64,000 nt of DNA, from contig NZ_BAAAPK010000001.1 in assembly GCF_039531105.1 (NCBI RefSeq), positions 124,001-188,000 on the forward strand, written 5' to 3'. Positions 26,457 through 35,395 of this stretch are shown here, piece after piece; position 1 is the first letter of the stretch, and each line of letters starts with the position of its first letter. The notes below the pieces were generated by a model. That model saw nothing but the letters and a program-made list of their open reading frames with translations, searched no databases and was not told the origin of the DNA. Made by a program: the position numbers and the translations under genes. Source of the stretch: Microbacterium lacus (GTDB lineage: Bacteria > Actinomycetota > Actinomycetes > Actinomycetales > Microbacteriaceae).

Positions 26457-27731
26457 CTACTTCGCCTGTGCGATCGCGGTGTCGAATGCTTCCAGGACCG
26501 AGCGCGGTGAGCCCGTCCCGTTGAAGAGGCTCTGGAACTGCTGCGAGGCGATCGCCTGGACCGCCGCGTTGTTGAGGCCGCCGCTGGAGTTGTATTCGAA
26601 GGAGTCGGACTGCACGGTCTTCGCGATCTCCGTGGCCGACTCATCAAATGCCTCAAAGGGTGCCCCCTCGAGCGACGGGAACTGCGCGGCTGCCTTCAGG
26701 AAGGAGGGATATTCCTCGTCCGACGTCAGGAAGTCGAGGAACTTCTTGGCGCCTTCCGACTGCGTCGCATTGGTGGGGACAGCGATAAACGTGCCGTATC
26801 CGACCGCCGCGCGCGGCGACCCGGAGTCCCCGTACGGCAGCGCGAACATTCCGAGGTTCATCTCCTCGTTGGCCTGACGGATCGCCGGCAGGCCGAAGGA
26901 CCCCATGATCAACATCGCCGACTTGCCCGCCGCGAAATCCGCAGCGCTAGTCGGCCAGTCGATGCCTAGGACGTTGGGGTCGTAGGCCTGGTCTGCGACG
27001 AGCCCGATGGCGTCGTCGAGAACCTCGTTCCACGCCACCGAGTCGACGTACGGGGTCTCGCCGGACGTGAGCTCATCGGGCTCCGCGGTGCCCGCCAGCA
27101 GGTTCGCGGCCATCAACTGCATCTGGACATTGATCGGCCATCCGTCCTTGCCCCCGAGTGCAAGAGGGGTAATCCCGTCGGAGCGGAAGGTCTTCACGGC
27201 CGTTTCAAACGAGGGCCAGTCCGTGGGAACCTCCACGCCGGCGTCGTTGAAGAGATCCTTGTTGTAGTAGACGCCGATGACGTCGAGGCCAGTCACCAGT
27301 GCATAAGTCGAGCCACCCGTCGTCGATTCGGCGTAGCTCTCGACCGCCGGCAACTGACGCGCGGCCCAGCTCTCATCAGAAAGGTCGGTCAGCATGCCAG
27401 CGTCGACCATCGCCGGGATGTCGGCCACCATCACGTCGACGAGGTCCGGCGCCTTGTTCGCCTGAATCTGCGATGTCACGATTTTGCTGTAAGTCCCATC
27501 CCCCGCGAGGTTTTGCTGCTCTACGGTCCAGCCCGGGTTCGCCTTCTCGAAGGCGGCGATGACTTCCTTGTACTTCGCGTTGGCATCACCGCCCTGGTAG
27601 TTGGTCCACGTGATGACCTTGTCCTCTGCGGCGGCGCCGCCGTCGGGGGTGCTGCTGCAGCCCGCGATCACTAGCGCCGCGGACGTGAGCGCGACAGTGG
27701 CGAGACTCAGCCGCCGAACTCGATTGACCAT
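26457..27731 (-). CDS. Sugar-binding lipoprotein of ABC transporter
   Basis: 424 residues with a lipoprotein signal (MVNRVRRLSLATVALTSAALVIAGC, lipid-modified Cys at about 25) and a family 1 extracellular solute-binding domain (VITWTNYQGGDANAKYKEVIAAFEKANPGWTVE in two parts, AAVGYGTFIAVPTNATQSEGAKKFLDFLTSDE). It captures a mono- or oligosaccharide outside the membrane. First gene of the seven-gene operon that runs to the transketolase C subunit; the palindrome at 27784-27795 is 53 bases before its start. Confidence 0.93.
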   Translation of the reverse strand: MVNRVRRLSLATVALTSAALVIAGCSSTPDGGAAAEDKVITWTNYQGGDANAKYKEVIAAFEKANPGWTVEQQNLAGDGTYSKIVTSQIQANKAPDLVDVMVADIPAMVDAGMLTDLSDESWAARQLPAVESYAESTTGGSTYALVTGLDVIGVYYNKDLFNDAGVEVPTDWPSFETAVKTFRSDGITPLALGGKDGWPINVQMQLMAANLLAGTAEPDELTSGETPYVDSVAWNEVLDDAIGLVADQAYDPNVLGIDWPTSAADFAAGKSAMLIMGSFGLPAIRQANEEMNLGMFALPYGDSGSPRAAVGYGTFIAVPTNATQSEGAKKFLDFLTSDEEYPSFLKAAAQFPSLEGAPFEAFDESATEIAKTVQSDSFEYNSSGGLNNAAVQAIASQQFQSLFNGTGSPRSVLEAFDTAIAQAK

Positions 27732-27783
27732 AATTCTCCAGTCGCCATTGAAGGGATTGAATCGGGTGATAAACCGGAAAAAG

Positions 27784-27795
27784 TGAACCGGTTCA
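27784..27795. promoter_or_regulatory. LacI-type operator between transport operon and lacI gene
   Basis: Perfect palindrome TGAACCGGTTCA in the 135-base divergent space between the sugar-binding protein gene (start 27731) and the first LacI gene (start 27867). The position suits control of both the transport operon and the regulator itself. Confidence 0.85.
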
Positions 27796-27866
27796 ATCAG
27801 TATGGAGCGACCAAGCCGTCAGGTCAAGTTGCAGACCGAATAGGCGTCGACGGCTATCCTGGGCGC

Positions 27867-28904
27867 ATGGCGGCTGGCGAATCAGACACGGCGCGGCGCG
27901 CTACGGTCCGTGACGTCGCGCGCCTGGCGGGCGTCTCCTTGGGATCGGTCTCCAATTACCTCTCCGGGCAGAAGACCGTCGCTACGGGGACTCGCGGGCG
28001 CATCGAAGCTGCCATCACGCAACTTAACTTCGTTCCGAATATGGCTGTGCGCGTGATGCGCGGTGCGCCCAGTCATGCTCTAGCGTTCCTCGTGCCAGAC
28101 ACCTGGAACCCTTTCTTCGTGGGAGTCGCGCGCGGGATTGAGGATGTCGCCATCGCGCGCGGACATGTCGTCGTGATCTGCAACACCGAGGGCGACGAGG
28201 CGCGCGAGAAGCACTACTCGCAGGCGCTCGCCGAGATGCGGGTCCGAGGTGCGGTGGCGTTGGCCACCGGCATGAGTGATGACACGCTTGATCGCCTCAT
28301 GCAGACCGGAGCTTCCGTCGTCTTCCTGGGCGCACCGCTCGGGGACGCCCGTCACCCGTGGGTGACCGTCGACGATGAGCTCGGTGGATACCTCGGCATG
28401 CGCCATCTTCTCGAGGAGGGCTACGAGGACGTCCTATTCCTGGGGGGACCGAGAGGCGAACGCCCCTTCACACAACGACTCAATGGGTCCACGCGCGCAC
28501 TTCGTGAACAAGGGATGCCGTCGACTGCACTTCGCCGTCTCGACGCCGCCGGGAGTAGCCCCGAAGATCGCATGCAAGCGGCGGCGGAGATCCTTGCTCT
28601 CGAGCCGCGCCCCAGGGCGGTGTTCTGCGCGAATGATCAGCTCGCCGTGGCGTTGCTGAGCGCCGCCCTGCGGGAGGGCATCCGCATACCGGAGGACCTC
28701 GCCATCCTGGGCTACGACGATTCCGAGGCATCTGCGGAGTCGCCCATACCCCTCTCGACCATCCGGCAACCGCAGCACGAAATCGGCGTAGCCGCTGCGG
28801 AGCTGGTGTTCGATCCACTTGCCGCGGATGGCAAGCCCCGCAACATCGAGTTCCCCCCTGAACTTGTCGTCCGGTCATCCACTACGCGCCGCCAGATCAG
28901 TTGA
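27867..28904 (+). CDS. LacI-family repressor (candidate master regulator of the island)
   Basis: 345 residues from ATG 27867; the frame is open back to 27783 but that ATG is part of the operator. The N terminus TVRDVARLAGVSLGSVSNYLSGQKTVATGTRGRIEAAITQLNFVPN is a LacI helix-turn-helix and hinge, followed by a periplasmic-binding-type sensor domain (ALAFLVPDTWNPFFVGVARGIEDVA; RAVFCANDQLAVALLSAALREGIRIPEDLAILGYDDSE). It is divergent from the transport operon with the TGAACCGGTTCA site between them, so it is the best candidate to bind all four such sites. Confidence 0.92.
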   Translation: MAAGESDTARRATVRDVARLAGVSLGSVSNYLSGQKTVATGTRGRIEAAITQLNFVPNMAVRVMRGAPSHALAFLVPDTWNPFFVGVARGIEDVAIARGHVVVICNTEGDEAREKHYSQALAEMRVRGAVALATGMSDDTLDRLMQTGASVVFLGAPLGDARHPWVTVDDELGGYLGMRHLLEEGYEDVLFLGGPRGERPFTQRLNGSTRALREQGMPSTALRRLDAAGSSPEDRMQAAAEILALEPRPRAVFCANDQLAVALLSAALREGIRIPEDLAILGYDDSEASAESPIPLSTIRQPQHEIGVAAAELVFDPLAADGKPRNIEFPPELVVRSSTTRRQIS

Positions 28905-28919
28905 GAACGGTGCCCGGAC

Positions 28920-29939
28920 GTGGCGTCGGCTGATCGCACGGTGGACAGCGCGGATCGTGGCCCGACGCTAAAGGACGTCGCTCGGCTAGCCGAGGTCTCA
29001 CGTGCGACAGCGTCGCGCGCCTTCGCCGACCACTCCAGCATCGCCGCGGCCACGAGAATGCGCGTTCTTGACGCCGCTCGCATGCTTGGCTACACCCTCA
29101 ATCAGCCCGCCCGAAGCCTGAAGTCCGGGCGGATCGGACTGGTCGGAGTCGTGTTGCCGGACCTGCGAGATCCGTTCTACGCGCACATCGCCGCGGGCAT
29201 CGACGAAGTTCTCCAAGACCAGGGATTTGCCATGATCATGATCATGGGACGCGGCGGCGATCAAGTTGCCGCAATCGAGCGGCTACGCTCGCACCGAGTG
29301 GGATCGGTGATCGTCGCTCCCACCTCCACCGCCATCATCAGCGCAATCAGAGCCGCGAAACTGGTCGCAGTCCACGTGCACACGACGCACCATTCTCTCG
29401 TCTCCGACTGCGTCACTGGGTACGACTACGAGGTGGTGCGCGGGATCGCGGCCGAACTTATCACCCTCGGTCACAAGCGACTAGCGTTGCTCCTGCGCTC
29501 GCCGGAGACGAGTGCAACGCGGGGTCGGGCCGCCGGGTTCCTCTCCGCCATCGATGCGGCGCCATCCACAGTGTCTGGCCGACTCGTGGCTCCGCACACC
29601 GACCCCCGCATCACCTCGTGGCTGCCGCATCTCGATGGCGCGTCCGCCGTGATCGCCGGCGACGCGGGCATCACGAGTCGACTGCTGCAGGAGGCTCGAA
29701 ACCGCGGCGTCTGCGTGCCCCGGGACCTGTCGGTGGTGTCACTCGGCGATCTGGACTGGATGACGGCATTCGATCCCCCCATCTCCGCCGTCGACCTCCA
29801 CCCCCACGCGATGGGCCGGCACGCCGCCGAGACGCTTGTCGCGCGACTGCGGGGCGATGCACCGGCCCCACCCGTCGAGATACGGGTGCTCCCCACGGTG
29901 AACCGCCGGGGCTCGATAGCTCCGTTCCGGGAGAGCTGA
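28920..29939 (+). CDS. Second LacI-family regulator
   Basis: 339 residues, GTG start 15 bases after the first LacI gene. The helix-turn-helix is TLKDVARLAEVSRATASRAFADHSSIAAATRMRVLDAARMLGYTLN, followed by a sugar-binding domain (IGLVGVVLPDLRDPFYAHIAAGIDEVL). The recognition helix (SRATASRAF) differs clearly from that of the first regulator (SLGSVSNYL), so it should read a different operator or effector. Its stop directly abuts the stop of the convergent large hydrolase gene, with no intergenic base. Confidence 0.9.
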   Translation: MASADRTVDSADRGPTLKDVARLAEVSRATASRAFADHSSIAAATRMRVLDAARMLGYTLNQPARSLKSGRIGLVGVVLPDLRDPFYAHIAAGIDEVLQDQGFAMIMIMGRGGDQVAAIERLRSHRVGSVIVAPTSTAIISAIRAAKLVAVHVHTTHHSLVSDCVTGYDYEVVRGIAAELITLGHKRLALLLRSPETSATRGRAAGFLSAIDAAPSTVSGRLVAPHTDPRITSWLPHLDGASAVIAGDAGITSRLLQEARNRGVCVPRDLSVVSLGDLDWMTAFDPPISAVDLHPHAMGRHAAETLVARLRGDAPAPPVEIRVLPTVNRRGSIAPFRES

Positions 29940-32900
29940 TCACAGCGGGATCGAGATGTACCGCAGCGAGGTACTCGTCGCAGCCTCCAGATCATCGTCC
30001 TGTGGCAGGGAAGCCGTGACCTTCCGCACGCCGAATCCGGCGGTCGGAAGCGTGAGTCTTCCCCGGCCATCGGCATCCAGCACGATCGTCATCGGCTTCG
30101 AGTCGACCGTGATGGTCACCTCCCGTCCCATCGCCGCTCCGGCAGTTGTAACCCGTACCTTGGCGACCACCGGGTAGCTATTGGTGGCGATCGGTCGACT
30201 CAGAGTCAGCGTCAGATGGGTCTGATACCGCACATGAACGTTCGGGCCGGCGGCCGTACCGGCGAGCCCGCCACTCGTGGCGGAGACTACTGCGTGAAGG
30301 TCGCACCCCTGGTCCGCCGCGGTAACGACGTATGCGGCGGCCGTGGCTCCGCTGATCGGCTCGCCATCGCGATACCACTGGACGGTCAGATCTACGTCAG
30401 AGCGATCCCACGATCCCATCGAGCTGACCAGCGTTCCCCCCACGGTCCCGACTCCAGTCACGGTGGGGGGTGTGGTCGCCGTGGGCGGCACGGGGGCATC
30501 CGGATCGTAACCCGGCTCGAGGGCACTGACCCGTGCAATCCCGATTGCATCGCCCTCTAGCGCCACCACACGGAACCGGTCCGTCGTGACCGGCGCGAAG
30601 ACCACAGTCGACTCACTGTCCGTGAGATTGCGCCGGGTTCCCACCGTCACCCATTCACCACTCTGCCAGACTTCGACGTCGTAGGAGCGTAGCTGGTAGC
30701 CGAGCGCCGTCGAGTACACAGTGAGCTCGTTGAACTCGCGGGGCTCGGGCAGATCCACCTGTATCCATTCCGGGGCGGAGCCGGACACGTGGCGATCTGT
30801 CGCGGACGTCCAACCGGCGAAGTTGCCGTGATTGCTCGTCAATGCCTTCTGCGGGCGGTAGTCATTGGCGTAGTCAGACGAGGACGCTGTCGCGATCGCT
30901 CCTTCGAGCAGGGGATTCGTGATCACGTCATTGAAGACGATGTCGTAATCCAGCGTCCCCGACACGTTGGATCCGTCCATGGCCGTCGCCGTCACGCGAA
31001 CGGTACCGGGCTCTCGAAGCGAGAGAACACCCACCTCCGAGATCTGCGCCTTCGTCGTCGGGGAGCCATCCGTCTCGGTGACGGCCCACGTAACTCGCTG
31101 GTCGTAGGAGTCCTGCGGCGTGAACCTTGCGATGATCTGACGGTTTCCGGCGTCCTCGAGAGAGATGCCCGTGGCCAACAGAGGTGGTCCCGCCTCGCCT
31201 TGTCGGATTACGATGATCGGCCGACACTTGCGTTCCCCGTCCAAGGTCGCGCAGATCAGGGCGACGCCGTTACTTTCCGCGGTGACGAGGCCGGCGGCGT
31301 CGACGGTGGCGACGACGGAGGGGGAACCGTCGCGGTCAATGGCCGACCAGATCGGCGTAGCCAATGCAGCGCCCGCCGTCCTCGCCTCGAACTGAAGGGT
31401 TCCTCCGTCAGCAGTGATCGTGGTGTCGCCGTCGGCAGCGAAGACATCGAAGTCATCGAGGGGCGTGTCGGTGACGAGAAGCACCCAGTCATCCAGAGAA
31501 GGCGTCGCGGGCACGGCCCATTCGCCGTCCTCCGCCTCGATGCTCGCGTCGATTGTCGTGTACTCGCCGGTCCGTGGATCGAACCATCTCGCCGAATACT
31601 CCGACGCCCCCATCCCTCGGAGGTGCCCGGGCGGCTGGGACGAACCGCTGGCGAAGTAGGCCACATACGTCTCGTCCCCGTCCACCGCGAGCGTGACGTC
31701 CGGCGAGCCCCCAAAGTCCGAGCGCGTCGAGCCATCGAACTGCGGTACGAGCTTCCACCACGCAAGCGACTCAAAGAACTCTGATACGTGTGCCATCTGC
31801 TTACCGCCGGCCGAGTTCAACCCGTCGAACCACCTGAAGTACGGCCCGTACTTGAACCATTCATCGGGTGATTGATGTGTCGCCCAGACGCCTTGGACGC
31901 CGTAGCCGTACCCGTACGAACCACTCAGGAATGCCCGGTACGCGAACCGTCGTGCCGCATCCGTCGTCGTGTTGTTCAGCTCGTAGGACGTTTCGTAGGT
32001 GATGACGGGCTGATCGACAGCGGCAGTGTAGGCGTCCTCATAGAGCCCACGGTCAGCCGTCTGTGTCTGCAGGCCGTACCACTCGTGAAATGCTTCTCCG
32101 CCCCAACCCGACTCCAACGAGGCCGTCTGGGTCTGCATGTGCGCCGTCAGCGGGTGGTCGTAGTCGTCGGAGTTGCTGATCCCCGCCGCAAGCTGCTTCC
32201 AGTACTGCGGATCGATCTGACCGTAGAAGTCGCTGTCGACCTCCTGGGCCGTCGTCCATAGGACAGGGTAGGCCCCGTAACGCGCGCTCCAGTATCTGCC
32301 CAGCGCCGTCAGAGTGGCCGGATCCGTCACTCCCAGGGTGGAGGTAAACTGCCACGCCGCATTCGCGTGCACGAGGCCGGCGTCCGCGACGTAGGCGAAT
32401 TTGTTGTCCAGGTCTCGAAGAGCGGGCAGCGTCGTGGCCGCGACCCCCGAGCTGACGTCGATCCCTTGACCGTTCATGGCCAGAGGCTGCGACTGGAAGA
32501 CTGTGAAGCCCTGACTCGCCCGATGATCCACTCCGTAACGGAACTGAGAATCGATGCCCTCGACGTTCGAGCCGCTCCAGTTCTCCTCGCGGAGAGTCCA
32601 GTGCGAATCCCCGAGGTAGTAAAAGGGCGTGCCGTCGGCGTACTCGAAGTACTTCCCGGCCGACGCTACCTTCGGGAATCCATGGCGGTACACCTCGAGC
32701 GGTCCCGCATAGGCGTCGACGTCAAACGCCGCACCCGTGAGCGCGAGGCCCGTATTGGTCGGATCGGATGAGGTAATGGACACTTCCCACTCACCCACCT
32801 CAGTCGGCGCGAATCGAACGCGCCATATGTCGCCGCCGTCCCAGAAGGCTGGTCGCGTGATTGTCTTCCCGCCCGCTGACGTGAACGTGGCGGTCGCGGT

Positions 32901-34271
32901 GACGGCGAGGAAGGGGTTCGCGTAGTTGACCGAACTCACGAGCGCGATCTCGATCTCCCGCCACGTCCGGGCGGCCGACACGATGTCGATCGTCCGCGAG
33001 GCGGAGGTTCCCGAGCCGTCCGCGGCGGTTGCGGTGACGACGACCGTCCCCGGGTCCGCCGGATGCAGAACGCCCGTCGCCGGGTCGATCGTGGCGCTTC
33101 CTCCCCCGGTCGAGGCGGGGGCCACCGACCAGGTGAGGTCCTGGTTGGATGCCGCGGTCGGGGCGACGGTCGTGGCGAGGACCGTCGGCACGCCAACGAT
33201 GGCCGATCCGCCGGTCGCGCCGAACGTGATGGATTCCACCGGTACAGCACTCGAGGAGAACACGCCGAACTCGAAGATGTTCGCCCATGCGCGACCTTCG
33301 AATCGGACGTATCGCCCGGAAGTTCCGTCGGGGAGCCGGACGCCGAGGGAGTTCGGGTCGTCCGTGGAGACCGACGGCGCGTTCATGTACATCGCTCCGG
33401 TCCCGACAGCGACTTGGGTCCAGCTCGCCCCATCATCTGAGACGGAAACTCGGTTCGGACCGTCCCAGTAGCGCTGGAAGTCGATCCGGACGTAGTTTAC
33501 GTCCGCCACCCTGCCGAGATCGACCATGAAGTCGACCGTGGCGAACCCGCCCGACTTGGTCGTCCCGCTACCGTCCACCATGTTCTCGGGAACACCCTCC
33601 GAGAGATTGAAGCTCGTCCCGTTCAGCGCGGTCACGGCCGCGCCCAGTGCCAAATTCTGAGTGCCTGCGGGCTGCGTCTCGAATGACGCGTCCGCGGAGA
33701 TGGAGATCTCGAAGACGTTGGCCCACGCGCGTGCCGCCACATGCACGTAGCGGGCCGTGGTTCCCGATACGAGGGCGACACCCAGCGTGTTCGGCCCGTT
33801 CGGGTCGGCACCTGCGGTCTCCATGTAGTCGTCGCCGGTCGACGAGACGACGTCGGTCCAGGTCGTTCCGTCGACCGAGACCTGTACGACGTTGGGCCCG
33901 TCCCAGTACCGCTCGAAGTCGATCTCGACGTGAGCGACATCGGTGACCCTGCCCAAGTCAACGATGGCATCGAACGGACCGAATCCCCCGGATTTCGTGG
34001 CAGGGTCACCATCGGTCATGGCGCTTGCCGGGCCTTCCCCTGCGTTGAAGCTCGCACCATCGGCGGGTGACACGGACGCCCCGACGGAGACGACCGCGAA
34101 GCCATCGGGACGAGGCGCGTAGCCGCTTCCCTCGGAAGCTTGCGCAGACTCGGTCACCGGACCGGCGACGAGGGCACCGGCGAAGAGGACAGTCCCGAGG
34201 ACCATCGCGAGGAGCCGCTGCATGGCTCGAGCTCGTCCCTCGAGCGTGCGGCGCGGACGCGGCGAAAGCAT
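29940..34271 (-). CDS. Secreted multidomain DUF5060/DUF4038 glycoside hydrolase with discoidin domains
   Basis: 1443 residues from ATG 34271 (GGGAG 6 bases before). Signal peptide to about residue 45 (ESAQASEG). Then two similar F5/8C (discoidin) carbohydrate-binding-like domains (about 60-195 and 205-340, sharing DLGRVxDV and RYWDGPN), a BIG2-like domain (345-432), a DUF5060 immunoglobulin-like domain (435-525), a DUF4038 TIM-barrel catalytic domain (about 530-870, FYYLGDSHWTLREE), a collagen-binding-like C-domain (ARWFDPRTGEYT), another BIG2-like domain, a third discoidin domain (IATASSSDYANDYRPQKAL) and Ig-like ends. DUF4038 proteins include GH140 apiosidase-like enzymes. Exported to attack a polymer; substrate unproven. 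Confidence 0.88.
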   Translation of the reverse strand: MLSPRPRRTLEGRARAMQRLLAMVLGTVLFAGALVAGPVTESAQASEGSGYAPRPDGFAVVSVGASVSPADGASFNAGEGPASAMTDGDPATKSGGFGPFDAIVDLGRVTDVAHVEIDFERYWDGPNVVQVSVDGTTWTDVVSSTGDDYMETAGADPNGPNTLGVALVSGTTARYVHVAARAWANVFEISISADASFETQPAGTQNLALGAAVTALNGTSFNLSEGVPENMVDGSGTTKSGGFATVDFMVDLGRVADVNYVRIDFQRYWDGPNRVSVSDDGASWTQVAVGTGAMYMNAPSVSTDDPNSLGVRLPDGTSGRYVRFEGRAWANIFEFGVFSSSAVPVESITFGATGGSAIVGVPTVLATTVAPTAASNQDLTWSVAPASTGGGSATIDPATGVLHPADPGTVVVTATAADGSGTSASRTIDIVSAARTWREIEIALVSSVNYANPFLAVTATATFTSAGGKTITRPAFWDGGDIWRVRFAPTEVGEWEVSITSSDPTNTGLALTGAAFDVDAYAGPLEVYRHGFPKVASAGKYFEYADGTPFYYLGDSHWTLREENWSGSNVEGIDSQFRYGVDHRASQGFTVFQSQPLAMNGQGIDVSSGVAATTLPALRDLDNKFAYVADAGLVHANAAWQFTSTLGVTDPATLTALGRYWSARYGAYPVLWTTAQEVDSDFYGQIDPQYWKQLAAGISNSDDYDHPLTAHMQTQTASLESGWGGEAFHEWYGLQTQTADRGLYEDAYTAAVDQPVITYETSYELNNTTTDAARRFAYRAFLSGSYGYGYGVQGVWATHQSPDEWFKYGPYFRWFDGLNSAGGKQMAHVSEFFESLAWWKLVPQFDGSTRSDFGGSPDVTLAVDGDETYVAYFASGSSQPPGHLRGMGASEYSARWFDPRTGEYTTIDASIEAEDGEWAVPATPSLDDWVLLVTDTPLDDFDVFAADGDTTITADGGTLQFEARTAGAALATPIWSAIDRDGSPSVVATVDAAGLVTAESNGVALICATLDGERKCRPIIVIRQGEAGPPLLATGISLEDAGNRQIIARFTPQDSYDQRVTWAVTETDGSPTTKAQISEVGVLSLREPGTVRVTATAMDGSNVSGTLDYDIVFNDVITNPLLEGAIATASSSDYANDYRPQKALTSNHGNFAGWTSATDRHVSGSAPEWIQVDLPEPREFNELTVYSTALGYQLRSYDVEVWQSGEWVTVGTRRNLTDSESTVVFAPVTTDRFRVVALEGDAIGIARVSALEPGYDPDAPVPPTATTPPTVTGVGTVGGTLVSSMGSWDRSDVDLTVQWYRDGEPISGATAAAYVVTAADQGCDLHAVVSATSGGLAGTAAGPNVHVRYQTHLTLTLSRPIATNSYPVVAKVRVTTAGAAMGREVTITVDSKPMTIVLDADGRGRLTLPTAGFGVRKVTASLPQDDDLEAATSTSLRYISIPL

Positions 34272-34290
34272 ACGGTCTCCCTCGATCGAA

Positions 34291-34302
34291 TGAACCAGTT
34301 CA
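34291..34302. promoter_or_regulatory. LacI-type operator upstream of the large hydrolase
   Basis: TGAACCAGTTCA, the same half-sites TGAAC and GTTCA as the other three sites with CA instead of CG in the centre. It is 20 bases before the hydrolase start, in the divergent space shared with the ROK kinase gene. Confidence 0.75.
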
Positions 34303-34441
34303 CTTAGCATGCACCACCCGCTATAGTCATGTCTAGGCCCTCCGGAAACCTGATTCTCCGGGGGTTCTACTGCGATCACAGGCCACCATTAGCGATGCAC
34401 GTGCTTGCATCTGAGACCGATCTCATCGAAAGAGAGTCATA

Positions 34442-35395
34442 GTGCTTGGCACGTTGTGCGTCGATATCGGAGGAACGAAGCTGGCGGCGGCCGTGTGCGA
34501 CGGCGAAGGCGCGCTCTCACATGTCTTCGCCGTCGACACACCTGCGGACGCGACCGCAGCACAGCGCGTGCTCCTCGACCTCTGTGAGGTCACCGCCGAC
34601 GAGTTCCGCTCCACGGGGGGCACGTTGGCCTCCGCCGGCATCGCGTGCGGAGGCCCGCTTGACGTACACGCCGGAGTCATCCTTAGCCCCCCGAACCTGC
34701 CCGGCTGGGACGAGGTCCACGTGCGAGCCGCGGTCGAATCGCGCATCGGCGTGCGCGCGGCCTTGCGCAACGATGCCGACGCGGTTGTTCTCGGAGCGAC
34801 GCGCTGGGGCCGCTACGCCGGCGTGCGCAACGTCGTCTATTTGACGATCTCTTCGGGTATCGGCGCAGGAGTAGTGATGGACGGACGACTCATCACAGGA
34901 CGAAGCGGGAACTCCTCGGAACTCGGTCACACGGTGCTCGTCGTGGGCGGCCGCCTGTGCGCATGCGGCCGGTCCGGGTGCGCCGAGGCCTACGTAAGCG
35001 GGCACTCGATCGCACGCAGAGCGGAAGAGCTGATCTCCGCGGGCGTGGCCCCGACTCTCGGACGAGGTGCGCCGATCACGGCGAAGGACGTCTATCTGGC
35101 TTCCTCCCAGGACCGTGATCCTGTCGCTGTTCGCCTCTGGGACGAGTCGACGCGCCTCATCGGCGAATTGGTCGCGAACGCGCTGAACACGTTCGAACCG
35201 GACCTCGTTCTCCTCGGCGGGGGAGTGACACTCGCCGGCGAGCAGTTCATCGAGCCGGTTCGCGCCGCAGCGCACGACGCGGCTCTTCCAGGCAACCGCC
35301 AGACCCCCGTCTGCATCATCCAACGGCCCGATCGCGCAGCCCTCATTGGCGCAGGTGCGGTCGGGATTGCCCTCATCGATCAGGAGTACCGCTAA
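34442..35395 (+). CDS. ROK-family sugar kinase
   Basis: 317 residues, GTG start 34442 with AAAGAGAG upstream. CVDIGGTKLAAAV is the phosphate-binding loop; ISSGIGAGVVMDGRLITGRSGNSSELGH and CACGRSGCAEAYVSG (ROK zinc-binding Cys motif) identify an ROK kinase rather than a repressor, as no helix-turn-helix is present. It likely phosphorylates a hexose or amino-sugar released from the glycan. The stop and the SIS gene start overlap (TAATG), so the two form an operon. Confidence 0.9.
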   Translation: MLGTLCVDIGGTKLAAAVCDGEGALSHVFAVDTPADATAAQRVLLDLCEVTADEFRSTGGTLASAGIACGGPLDVHAGVILSPPNLPGWDEVHVRAAVESRIGVRAALRNDADAVVLGATRWGRYAGVRNVVYLTISSGIGAGVVMDGRLITGRSGNSSELGHTVLVVGGRLCACGRSGCAEAYVSGHSIARRAEELISAGVAPTLGRGAPITAKDVYLASSQDRDPVAVRLWDESTRLIGELVANALNTFEPDLVLLGGGVTLAGEQFIEPVRAAAHDAALPGNRQTPVCIIQRPDRAALIGAGAVGIALIDQEYR

